From Ctena decussata (taxonomy: Eukaryota; Mollusca; Bivalvia; Lucinida; Lucinidae), in assembly GCA_963989385.1 (NCBI GenBank), contig OZ022515.1:9208803-9272802 (forward strand): a DNA stretch of 64,000 nt, written 5' to 3'. Each line of letters opens with the position of its first letter. The first letter of the stretch is position 1. Of this stretch, positions 33,120-43,217 are shown in pieces. The notes below the pieces were generated by a model, which was given only the letters and a program-made list of their open reading frames with translations, had not been told where the DNA came from and did no database searches. A program made the position numbers and the translations under genes.

Positions 33120-36100
33120 CTACAATTATAAACAAAAATGTGGTATAGAACAAAGACTATATCATAAAAAAGCTCGTCTTTATAGGAATCACTAACTGAC
33201 TCTTAAGGGCATAAAATAGTCTGGTCTAGCCTCTATCCCATGATCTTGCAATGTCGTTGGTGCACCATAGATGCTTTACAATGGTCCCTTTCCACCTAGT
33301 CCTATATTCAGTAGCCTTTGTTAAGCTACATGTAGCAAGTCCATCCCTGTTCACTCCTTAATCACAGGGTATAATCGATTCCGCCAATTTTCGCTTCCTG
33401 CAGAGACTGTCCGTCATATTTGGCTTCCGCCGAGACTGTCCGCGAACTCTTGCTTCCTGCAGAGACTACTGTCCTCGAAAAATGGCTTCCTGCTGAAAAT
33501 GTCCGCGTGATTCTGCTTCCTGCCGAGAGCCTCGGCAGGAAGCAGAATCACGCGGACAGTCTCTGCAGAGACAGAAGTACAGAAGTCTCGGCAGGAAGCA
33601 AGAGTTCGTGCTTCCTGCAGAGACTACTGTCCTCGAAAAATGGCTTCCTGCCGAGAATGTCCGCGTGATTCTGCTTCCTGCCGAGAGCCTCGGCAGGAAG
33701 CAGAATCACGCGGACAGTCTCTGCAGAGACAGAAGTCTCGGCAGGAAGCAAGAGTTCGCGGACAGTCTCGGTGGAAGCCAAATATGATGTACAGTCTCTG
33801 CAGGAAGCAAAAATTAGCGGAATCGATTATACCCTGTGTTAATATTGTCTTCCTACCTCTTCACCTGTTCCTCTCCTCCTTTTTCCTTTCACTATGCCCT
33901 GCGGCATTGTCTTTGCTAAGCCAGAAAACCATGAGATTTGGCCAAAACCACCTCAGGTTTCGTTTCTTGACCAAGAGCAGGAATTCGTCAGAAATTGGGG
34001 ACAAATCGGACCATGGACAAACGGGCCACGGACAAAACGGACCAGGTTTGGATAAAACGTACCACGTATCAGGACCAAACGGACCACGTTAAGGACAAAA
34101 TGGACCACGTATTAGAACAAACGGAATACGTTTCAGGACATAACGGACCACGTTTCAGGACACAACGGATAATGTTTTTAAAAAACTCGACAATCTTAAA
34201 CATCAGTACATTTGAAGTAAACTTTAAGCATGTTTCGTTTAAGCTGCAACACTTACAATGCAATTTGCATGTTAGTAGGATAAAATCTAACCCCTTTATC
34301 AGCGTTACAGCTTATTAACTGAGTATACAAGAAAACCCATTGAAAATAATGACGACGAAAATCAAATGGAATATATTTGAACTTTTGAGCAGCCCTTTTC
34401 ATACCATCCAATTGCTTGTTAGCTTTCTGTCCGTCCATACGCGCGAAACTTGCAAATAAAATCTGCTCTTAAAGTATCTGAAATACCTCTATATACAATT
34501 TACAATCCAGAATATCCATAACTGGTCCTGATACGTGATCCATTTGGTCCTGAAACGTGGTCTGTTTTGTCCTGACTCGTGGCCCGTTCTGTCTTGAAAC
34601 GTGGTCCGTTTTGTCCAGAAACATGGTCCGTTTTGTCCTGAACCATGGTCCGTTTTGTCTGGTCCGTTACATGTGTATATCCATGGTCCGTTTTGTCCGA
34701 GTACCGTTCGTCATATGCCTGCTTGGATCTTTTTGCGAAAATCTTCATTGGTGACAGGGTCCTTGTACAAGATGTCCTGTAAAGTTCTGTTGCATCTCAT
34801 CACAAGGGCTTGTTTTTTTTTTCTAACTCTGCTGTTAAGGTCTATGAGCCACAGGAATACGGAAATATGGATATGACAAGGGAGCGCATTTGTTTTACCT
34901 TTGTTCCAAGAGATATGGCATTATCTCTACAAACTGGCTTCAGCTTTGTCAGAGCTGCAGTGGCTTGTGCAATACTTGACACAGCCTCCTGTTTCGAGCC
35001 TTCATCTGAGACAATGGCTCCCTGGTACTTGAAGCTGTTCAAGCTTCTGTCCTTTAGCATTGATCTCCCTCTGGATGCTGTTGGCGCTGTTTTGTCATTA
35101 ATTTGGTCCTCTTAGCGCTTATTTCCATTTCATACCTTGTGAAAAGTTTGTCAAGATTTTCAGCTAGGGCTTCTAGTTCCTGCTCTTCCTCAACAAGAGC
35201 GTCAATGCCATCGGCAAACCGCAGATTGGTAATAGTTCTACTGCCTAGACATTGTGCAGCTTTTGCTGATTTTGGCGACTTTTCACACAGGATTCTATGG
35301 TTGGAGATTTGTTCTGTGGTGCTTCTTCTGGCTCTGAACACAGAGTGTTTTTCAGCGGTAATCTCTTCAGCTTGGGATTTAAGCCTGTTCAAGATGACTT
35401 AAGAGGCGGATGGTTCTGTGGGTCAGGCAGAGCTGTAGATTGCCAGTTTTCGGGAGCGCAATAATAAGGGACTAGGTTCATGGGGTCGACCATTCTCCTC
35501 TATTCCAGATCTTGTCACAGATCTTTGTCAAAACACTAATTATGGTCTCCCCGCCTGCTTGAAGAAGTTCTGCTGATATATTATCAATTCCAGCAGACTT
35601 TCAGTGATCAAGGCTACTGCAATCTCAACTTCCTCGCCAAGGATCGGTTATAGCTCTTCTTCTGGGCATTGGGTGCAATCCAGAACTGTATTGTCACCAA
35701 AACCCTCAGTTGTATATCTCTAAGCAATACTCTGCTGAGAATCTCTTGCTGTTTACCGTTCGACATTTCCCAGACTTGTCATGTCATGGATTGCTGTGGA
35801 TCCACCCCACTACTCTGAAGTTAGATCCTTTACCAGCTGTTATTTTTGTTCTGGCAAGTTTCAATCTCCTTGCACTGAGTATCTATCCAGTCCTCCTTCG
35901 TTCTCTTCATGACCCTCTGAACCATCTTGTTAGCTTTTTCTGTATTCTTTCACGCCTTCTTCTTCATACCATCTCATCTTCAAGTTCCTCCTCTCACCAC
36001 AGATTCTGTGGTCGATAACATCTCTGCTGACCCAAGACATTTTTCCTGCGACCTTATTTCCCAAGTATCTCACTGGCTGTGTCAGTCACTGCTGTACTGT

Positions 36101-37642
36101 AGGTGACAATTATGATGTTTACGTCTATGATATCATCCCTCAGACTGATGGGTGGTGCAAAGTCCCCACTTGTTGTTGCTTGGTACGTGCCTGCCACATC
36201 TGGGTTTCCTAACTTCTCAAAGTCAAACCTCAGTGTTGGCGCGACATGAAACAAACATTTTCTATTTCAATGGCGTCGTGAAAATATTATAAGCGCACAG
36301 ATATCCTCATTAACTGAAATTGTTCTGCAGCTCGTTAAGGTATTGTTATAGCGTCCACACTAAAGTAAGTGCCATCAAGAGGTCTATAAAGCTTGACTAT
36401 AATTTCTCCCAATCTCTACGCATGGCGTGTGAATTGATATACACACAACTTTTCATTAAATGAAAAGTTGTGTGTATGTCAATTCACACGCCATGTCAAC
36501 AGCAAATTTTGCTGTTGAAATTTGCATTTTTTCACGTAAAATAAAATTGAGAAAAAAACGTCTCTGTTCAATTTATACCCCTTGTTTTACTATCCATGCT
36601 TAATATTCTTAACTCTTAGAGTTTTTTTTTCAACTTTTTTATTCAATGGTAGTAGAACCCCCACATCTTGCTATCATATCATCTTTTGTAAGATTTCATT
36701 CCCTTCGCCAGTCTTACCAAGAAATAACAGAGAGCACAGCTTGAGAAGTTTAAATGAAGAAAATAGACCTATCCGACTTAAAACTAGTTAAGTGGGATTC
36801 AGTCCGGTGGTTTTTCTAAGAGAGAGTGTTCAGCATGGACTGTGGCATTCACCGGAGAAAACTTACTGCTTATTGTCTAAGTAGCTGTATCTCAAAGTCG
36901 AAGTCCGTCTCAAACTACTGATATCTCAAAGTTGATTTTCTGGACCCAGAAAATTTACTTCGTAATACCTGTACCCAGCAGTTTGAGTTAGTCGAAATTG
37001 AAGTTTAAAGAGAAATAGGAAATGTGTCTGAATTAAATCTTTTAATCTCATGACGTCGCTGTTATTCAGCTGATAACGTCGTGTCATAAAATCGTATGAC
37101 CGCACGTGTAATAACATTTTGGCGCGTACACGTGACGTCATTGACAACGTCCATGTCCACAATGCGTTTTCTTATTAAAATAATGTTCAGTTTGAAGGCG
37201 TTAACATCTCATTTAAAAAGGGTAATATGATAAACAGAACCTTACACTCGTGGTCATTTCATATGAAATTTATGAAACGAGCCGAAGGCTCGTTTCATAA
37301 ATTTCATATGAAATGACCACGAGTGTAAGATCCTCTATTTTTATAAGAGAGTATTTTGAGATACCATTGTTCGAGATAACGAGAGTCAGCTGTATCTCAA
37401 AGGTAACTGTCTGTCAGTGACATACAGGGTTACCCTCATTACCCTCATGTCTACAGCTTGAAGGAACAAAAACAATATACAAATGTATACAAAATACAAA
37501 TAAGTGTCTGTGGCGCAATGACAAAATAAACAAATAATCAGTAAATAAAATAAAATAGAAAAATAACACATCCAAAACTAATAAATTGACATTTATATTA
37601 GAGCTCGTGCAATCAAACTAACACCAACACACAACAACAACA

Positions 37643-37673
<31 letters not shown>

Positions 37674-37848
37674 TGAAAACGAGAAGTTTCTGAAATTTAG
37701 AATACTAAAGAAATATAGTTATAATAAAGTGAATCACATAACCTTATTCTGAAATACTAACAATATTATTAACTGACAATTATCAGTACGTGTACTTACA
37801 AAGTTGCAAGAGTAGAATAGCGACGCTTAAGAAAACGAACGTCTTCAT
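32967..37848 (-). CDS. Defensin-like antimicrobial peptide gene (exons 1 and 2, 3' end not found)
   Basis: Secreted peptide expected to act on microbial membranes or cell-wall precursors. The predicted precursor has a signal of about 24 residues, then a core starting GFGCP that is close in pattern to mussel defensins (CHRHC, SIPGR, GYC, CTC). Mussel forms have eight cysteines; here the positions for the fourth disulfide are Ile (SIPGRI) and, by this splice model, Asp. The two exons are 4.7 kb apart, and the intron holds a LINE remnant, two inverted minisatellites and several palindromes. Single-gene transcription from the TATA box at 37.92 kb is inferred. Cysteine pattern: seen. Joining of the two exons: inference from phase, strand and signal-peptide fit. 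Confidence 0.75.
33358..33842. mobile_element. 485-bp inverted-repeat element of GCTTCCTGC modules
   Basis: The left TTAATCACAGGGTATAATCG and the right CGATTATACCCTGTGTTAAT are inverse; TTAAT sits at both edges. The interior is built from repeated GCTTCCTGC-GAGACTGTCC blocks and two identical inner hairpins (CTTCCTGCCGAGAGCCTCGG). The open frames here are repeat artefacts. It lies in the defensin intron. Confidence 0.82.
33995..34180 (+). repeat. Minisatellite, forward arm (ACAAAACGGACCACGTTTCAGG)
   Basis: About eight units of 20-26 bases built on GGACAAAACGGACCACGTTT. The same unit is inverted at 34525-34700. Confidence 0.85.
34525..34700 (-). repeat. Minisatellite, inverted arm
   Basis: Units of AACGTGGTCCGTTTTGTCCT on plus, the inverse of 33995-34180, 345 bases away. 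The two arms could form a large hairpin. Confidence 0.85.
34718..36254 (-). pseudogene. LINE (non-LTR retrotransposon) ORF2 remnant
   Basis: Pieces of reverse transcriptase read on the minus strand: a 5' part with [13 protein letters not shown] and [13 protein letters not shown], a linker with [20 protein letters not shown], then [50 protein letters not shown], and [16 protein letters not shown] down to [11 protein letters not shown]. The catalytic box is FADG instead of FADD. About 100 residues are missing between ILCEK and NLRFADG, and several frameshifts and stops break it. It lies inside the defensin intron and is clearly dead. Confidence 0.88.
36421..36517. repeat. Two adjacent palindromes
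   Basis: 36421-36495: CATGGCGTGTGAATTGATAT and its inverse, one mismatch in the arms. Directly after it, CAACAGCAAATTTTGCTGTT is a second small palindrome. Confidence 0.85.
36850..37400. mobile_element. Palindromic MITE (GAGATATC family) with inserted palindrome
   Basis: TGTATCTCAAAGTCGAAGTC at the left; GAGTATTTTGAGATACCATT and GAGAGTCAGCTGTATCTCAA at the right. It holds the 89-bp perfect palindrome 37241-37329. Relatives are at 17625-17830 and 54455-54670. Confidence 0.65.
37241..37329. repeat. Perfect 89-bp palindrome
   Basis: Arms of 43 bases without mismatch (CTTACACTCGTGGTCATTTC outward, ATGAAACGAGCC inward), loop GAA. Its ends match the GAGGATCTTA family. Confidence 0.92.
37647..37673 (+). 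repeat. Poly-A run
   Basis: About 27 As after AACAACAACAAGC. It may be an old retroposon tail. Confidence 0.85.
37800..37848 (-). CDS. Defensin exon 1: signal peptide
   Basis: Reads [16 protein letters not shown] plus one base, then the donor GTAAGTAC. This is a classic secretory signal start: a Lys, then a long hydrophobic run. The ATG at 37848-37846 is chosen because it is the first ATG after a TATA box placed 68 bases upstream. The exon ends in phase 1, and only one reading of the downstream defensin exon joins it in frame. Confidence 0.72.
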
Positions 37849-37915
37849 TTTTCAAGTTACTTCTTCAGGTATTGCCGTTTAACCAGATAAATGCTTGCTG
37901 CAACTGTGCGTCTCC

Positions 37916-37923
37916 CTTATATA
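37916..37923 (-). promoter_or_regulatory. TATA box of the defensin gene
   Basis: TATATAAG read on the minus strand, followed by GGGAGACGCACAGTTGC with an initiator-like CAGT about 25-30 bases downstream. The start codon of exon 1 lies 68 bases after the box, giving a 5' UTR of about 45 bases. A 236-bp palindromic MITE (38094-38329) sits about 170 bases upstream of the box. Confidence 0.6.
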
Positions 37924-38093
37924 TGTGTGGAGAACGAACATTCGGCCCACAAACACTTTTTATAAAAATCATTAGGGTGACCTGAAAAACAGTTCTGAGA
38001 CGATGATTGCATCAGCCTTATGGATTTCACGTGGGCTTGAAATGAAGGCAAGGCCATCTACAGAATGCAGACTATAACGGGTGTTCCATAAAT

Positions 38094-38329
38094 GAGCCGA
38101 CACACGAGAAAACCAACAATGTGGTTGTGCGTCTAGCGCGGACTCAGATCAGCGTGGGCATCCGCTTAATTTGACCAGAATCTTTGTTAAGTGCTCAAAG
38201 GATAGTTATGGGTCTTAGCTACCTTCATGCGGACAGCGAAGACTCTGATCAGGCTGGGCGGATGCCCAGGCTGATCTGAGTCTTCGCTGGGCGCACAACC
38301 ACATTGTTGGTTTTGTCGTGTCACGGCTC
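38094..38329. repeat. P235 palindromic MITE upstream of the defensin promoter
   Basis: GAGCCGACACACGAGAAAAC to CGTGTCACGGCTC; flanked by AAAT on both sides. About 170 bases upstream of the TATA box at 37916-37923. Confidence 0.87.
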
Positions 38330-38399
38330 AAATGATTAAATCAATCGTTTCGTAGCTTAGCTGTTTTCTAAATGTGAAAAGTTTTAATGACCAAACAAA

Positions 38400-39590
38400 A
38401 CCTGTTCGCATACAGGGTAGCTCGCCTGACAGCACTTCGCCCATTACATTAAAAACTTTAACACAAAGCTTTAACATTTTGCCAACGCAGATGCTGCATC
38501 CGACGCCGGAGGTTGTGCTATAGCTCTTCTTGTACATTCGTACGGGCGAGCAAATGAATGTGTTAACCCACTTTAATAGATTTAAAAGTACACGAATTCC
38601 GCGGAATGCCATATTGCACCTGCACTGCGCTTCCACAGTAGCAGAGGTCACGGTGAGAAGAAAGAGAAGCAAAGTTTGATAAACTTACGAATTAAAAAAC
38701 GACAGAATTGGAGTTACAAGCTAGGGATGGTGCAATTCTGGAAGTTAAAATTTCCTGATTCAACAGAGTATAATACAAAAATTGAAAAATAAAAAAAAAT
38801 GAAAATTGAAAAATACTGAAATAGATTCATGAAAGGAATGCCCTGACATACATTTTATAAGAATCTGCTCAGCGATTCTTAAGAGATTGTCATTTTCATA
38901 TTTTTAATATTTTTGTAACGATGTCCAATCGGCACAAACCTTTAAATAGCTATATACAAGGATCATTCTGACACAAAAGTGGTCTAAATTTATCCAGTAG
39001 GACTTGAGATATTGTCATTTTCATTTTATTTAGTAGCGGCAGCTGGCAGTCAGCTTAGATGGTACATTTCCATAAAATTGAAAGAAAAAATCTTTCAAGA
39101 ATCATGCTGATTACATTAGAGTAAAATACGTTCAGCGTTTCTCGATTTATTTGCATTCGTGCACAATTTGGACTCATAAACCAAAAGTAGGTCACTGTGA
39201 CCTAATTCTGCTATAGATTCTTTTAAACGAGGTCTTACTTATGTTCCATGCAAAATTTTAGCCTAATATGTTAGTGGTTTTATAGAAAATGTAGATTTTG
39301 CTATTTTTTGTAATGGTGGCTATCTTGACTTATCGATCAGGTTGAATGTCTGTGTTCTGTAGTCTGATTATGCTCCATATTAATTGAAAAACCATGAGTG
39401 CTGTAGATTTAGAGACTGAATTGACTAAAAAGTCATGAACCTCCAGAGTCGCCGTGACGTAAATGTGAACGGACGATTGGACTGAAGGAATGACGTGACG
39501 GACCGAAAACCGGACACCTATATCGCATCTTGCTAAAACATGTGCGACAAAAACGATAAGCAATGACAAGGAATCCGAGATAGCCCCCAA
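38400..39590. other. Gene-free stretch upstream of the defensin promoter
   Basis: A 114-residue frame on minus (38672-38328) has a signal-like start (LLLFLLTVTSATVEAQ) but no ATG and no family match. ATTCCGCGGAAT at 38597 resembles the 3' hairpin of family C. 38700-39330 is AT-rich with decayed tandem-repeat text. No gene could be supported. Confidence 0.5.
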
Positions 39591-39597
39591 ATCAATA

Positions 39598-39800
39598 AAG
39601 CAGTAGTCTGGTAACTTTGGAAAGCGGGTAAATTCCGACATACCACTGCAACAGTGAATATCAAGATGAGACGGCTCATAGCAAGGATTTTCACTGTTTG
39701 TCCAGTTAATTTTGTTTTAATTTCAAACAACTGACATATAAAGGAAACAATGTCACTGTCCGAATTTACCTTCTGTACAAAGTTACACGACTTAACCCTA
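39598..39800. mobile_element. TTCGGACAGCGGGTAAATTC MITE, copy 2
   Basis: GGTAACTTTGGAAAGCGGGT at the left, GTCCGAATTTACCTTCTGTA at the right; the central hairpin has lost one arm. Confidence 0.75.
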
Positions 39801-40399
39801 CTATTATATTAACCATCTTGGAACGATCAGTAATAGATTCTTTGGAGCTGAAACCGGTACGTGTTCAATTAAAGGCAGAAAGAAAAAGAATGATTATTTA
39901 TATGTGCCGCATGATTGTCATTTTATCAAATTTATATATATTAAATCTGCTCAATATTTCAGGAAATAAATAAATGATAATTTTTTCATATTTAAGTCGA
40001 TTTTCTTTACTGCTAAGTAGCCGATAAATTAGAACCAGAAAATGACATGTGCATTCGACGAAGATTCTGATCTGTCTTCTAAACCGTCAAGACTGATTTG
40101 TGTTTTCTAGATAGCTCAGACTGACGAACCTTCCAAGGCTGAACATGCGGTATTTTTCTCGTGTTGTCTCACACGATATTCCTACGGTGTGTTGGCAGTA
40201 TAGCAGTCAAACGGAGTATTGGAAGTGAAAAAAATCCTTGTGTGCGCATGGTAGACTTTTGTTGCAATATCGCCCATGAGTATGTTATAAATTGAAGAAA
40301 AAACCCACGCCATTCAACCCAAAATAAAACTAGACAATCACTATTTAATACGCCTCACTATATGAGTAATATGTTACGACATATTTGTTTTAAGTTACA

Positions 40400-41800
40400 T
40401 CAAAATCTGTTAATAAAAAAAGTGCTAGAGGGATGACAAAGTTTTTTTTTCTAAAAACAGCAACTGTGACCTTGACTTTGGATCTACAACCCTGAAAGGT
40501 GAACTTGTCCCAGATATTGGCATTCTTAATAGTTGTGTGAAGTTATATCAAAATCAGTTAACAAATAAAGGCGTTAGAACCATGACAAAGATTTACTTGT
40601 ATCTATAATAGCATCTGTGACCTTGACCTTGGACCAACGATGCTGAAACGTTAATTTGTCCTAGATAGTGTCATGCTAAAAATTTGTGTCAAGCACTATC
40701 AAAATCATTCAGGAGGGATGATAATGTATTTTCTAAAAAAAGCAACTGTGACCTTGACCCTAAAATTTTGGATCGTGAACTTGTCCAAGATATTGTCACA
40801 CTAAACCTTTGGGTGAAAGTTACATCAAAATTGTCAATGAATAAAGGGGCTAGAGGGATGATAAAGTTTATTAAAAAAAATAGCAACTGTGATCTTGACC
40901 TTAGACCGGTGGTGCTGAAACAGTAATTTATTCAAGATATTGTTATACTTGACATTTATGAGAAGTTATATCAAAATCGATCCATAAACTAAAGCGCTAG
41001 AGCGATGCCCAAGTTGTTTTCTGAAAATAGCAACTGTGACCTTGACCTTGATCCTACCAACCTGAAACGCAATCTTGTTTGAGGGATTGTCATATCCAAT
41101 ATAGCTATGATGTTATACTAAAATCGGTTAATAAATGAGGCCGCTAGAGCGATGACAAAAGACGAGCTTGTATACAAGCCATGGAAATATGGTCAAAATG
41201 TGTAAGTCATTCAAGGGGACATAATTCTGCAATAAAGTTTTGACTCAAAGTTCTGTTTCCTTTATGCACATGTTCAATGCTTGTCTAAACTGTGTTGCAA
41301 GTTTCAAATCCCTTCATCAAATACTATTGGAGGAGTTGCAGGGACAAGAACAGTACTACAAAGTGTGAAATATGGTCAAAATATACATGTCATTCAAGGG
41401 GATATAATTCTGCCACAATGACCGGGATCAAAGTTCCGTTTTCTTTATGCACATGTTCAATGCATGTCTAAACTGTGTTGCAAGTTTCAACTCTCTGCAT
41501 CAAATGCTGTAGAAGGAGTTGTGAAGACACAAACAGTAAGTACAAATGTGAAATATGGTAAAAATATGCATGTTATTCAAGGGGACATAATTCTGCAATA
41601 TAAACTTGAATCAAACTTCTGTTTCCTCTGTGCATATGTTCAATGCATGTCTGAACTGTGTTGCAAGTTTCAAATCGCTGCATCAAATACTGTAGGAGAA
41701 GTTGCGGAGACAAGAACAGTACTACAAAGTGTGACGGACGGACGGACGGACGGACAAGGGCAAAACTATATGCCCCTCCTAACTTCGTGGCGAGGGCATA
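40400..41800 (-). mobile_element. Hairpin-led tandem array E
   Basis: Read on minus from 41800: TATGCCCTCGCCACGAAGTT pairs with AGGAGGGGCATA, then TAGTTTTGCCC and five GTCC units. Next come three units of about 180 bases, then about six units of about 145 bases with GACAAAG, CTAGAG and GACCTTGACC on plus. The distal 3' end was not found. The GCATATAGTTTTGCCC stretch resembles ACATAGTTTTCGGC of family B. Confidence 0.7.
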
Positions 41801-42470
41801 AAAATAAATAAAATAAAATTGCAATAATAAACATTAATTGGTTTAATAATATTTTTTTAATCATTTATACTCCTGTTTCTAACTGTAACCATTGTGTGTT
41901 GCATATTCTGGTAGACACTAAGCATATGTTAATTTAAGTACTTGATATAAAGTCCCGGCTCCAGTTAGGGGACAAACCGCACAACTGAAATATTTAATTA
42001 GGCCAAATCCCACTCTTAGCTATTTTGGTACAGAGTATCTTTCATAGTCCTGAACCAGTTAGCGAACAGTCTGACATTTTATGTATTTACAATGCACAAA
42101 ACACAACAAGTGAAATTGTTTAAGTTGTTTTAAAAGTATTTGAAAGAAACGCATCTGTGCGCACACGGAACCAATTGTTTAAACGCTGCAATAGAGAACT
42201 GTCTATAAATAGGCACAGGCAACTGCATAAGCAGCCTGTTTTAAATTAGAAAAGGCACAGCTGGGAATGGATATATGTGATTTATTCAGGAATATTATGG
42301 GCCGAATTATTTATAATGCAAAAACTAGGTCAGGTTCCCAGACATTATTTTTTCTTGCACCATGGAGCTGTCTGTCTTTGAAGGTCAGCTTCAAAACATT
42401 ATTTTGGCACGATCGGGCTGCATGTTGCACAAGGCCAGTCTGACTATAGCGTGCTACAGCAGCTAAATTT

Positions 42471-42707
42471 GAGCCTCGACACGACAAACCCACAAAGCGG
42501 TTTGTGCTCTCAGCCAAGACTCAATTCAGCCTCGGCATCCGCACAGTCTGATCAGAATCATTGTAGTCGGCATGGAGGTAGCTAAGACCTTTAGCTACCC
42601 TTAAAGTGCACAGCGAATACTCTGACCAGACTGGGCGAATGCCCAGGCTGATCTGAGTCTTCGCTGGGCGCAGATGCCAATATATTAGTTTTGTCGTGTC
42701 GCTGCTC
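42471..42707. repeat. P235 palindromic MITE
   Basis: GAGCCTCGACACGACAAACC to CGTGTCGCTGCTC; both lobes recognisable. Confidence 0.83.
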
Positions 42708-42954
42708 GTTTCATTCACAATACTATCAAACTGAAAGTGTTTTGGTATACTTGGGTATAAATCAAAAGATATCTCTTTTTGAAAAAAAAAAAATGGCGGA
42801 AAACCTGGATAGTACTCATACCTGCACTGTACTGCAAGAAAGCATTCGTAAAAAATTTTATTCACAAAAAGCAAACCTGAATTATATTGAAGACAAACGT
42901 TGTATTTGTCATATATTTTGGATAAAACCTATTTATCTAAGATAAAAGTGGTGT

Positions 42955-43205
42955 TAGACAAAAGTATACTAATCGTTTATTTTTCATAAAATGATATTAT
43001 TTATATATTTGAGACAAAATTGGTACATATGGTAATCAGATATTTTTGACAAAATATGATGTTTTCCATATATTTTGACAAAAATGATATTAATCATACA
43101 TTTTAGACAAATATATCATTATGCATACACTTGAGACAAAAATGGTAGCACAGATGTATTTTAGACAAAAAACTTTTGTTTTTCATACATTTGACAAAAT
43201 TGGTA
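42955..43205 (+). repeat. Minisatellite, left part (GACAAAAATGGTA units)
   Basis: Units of about 45 bases built on TTTAGACAAAAATGGTA and TCATATATTTT. The same array resumes at 46160-46390, so 3 kb is inserted between. Confidence 0.75.
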
Positions 43206-43217
43206 TAAGTCATATCC

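Noticed and set aside
33420..34092. Frames with repeated LLPAETVRE or ASCREC segments
   Set aside because: They come from the GCTTCCTGC modular palindrome and are open on both strands, as expected for a repeat.
38328..38672. Signal-like minus frame LLLFLLTVTSATVEAQCRC
   Set aside because: No ATG start, no clear splice partners, no family cysteine pattern; part of it overlaps the ATTCCGCGGAAT motif and the edge of a MITE.
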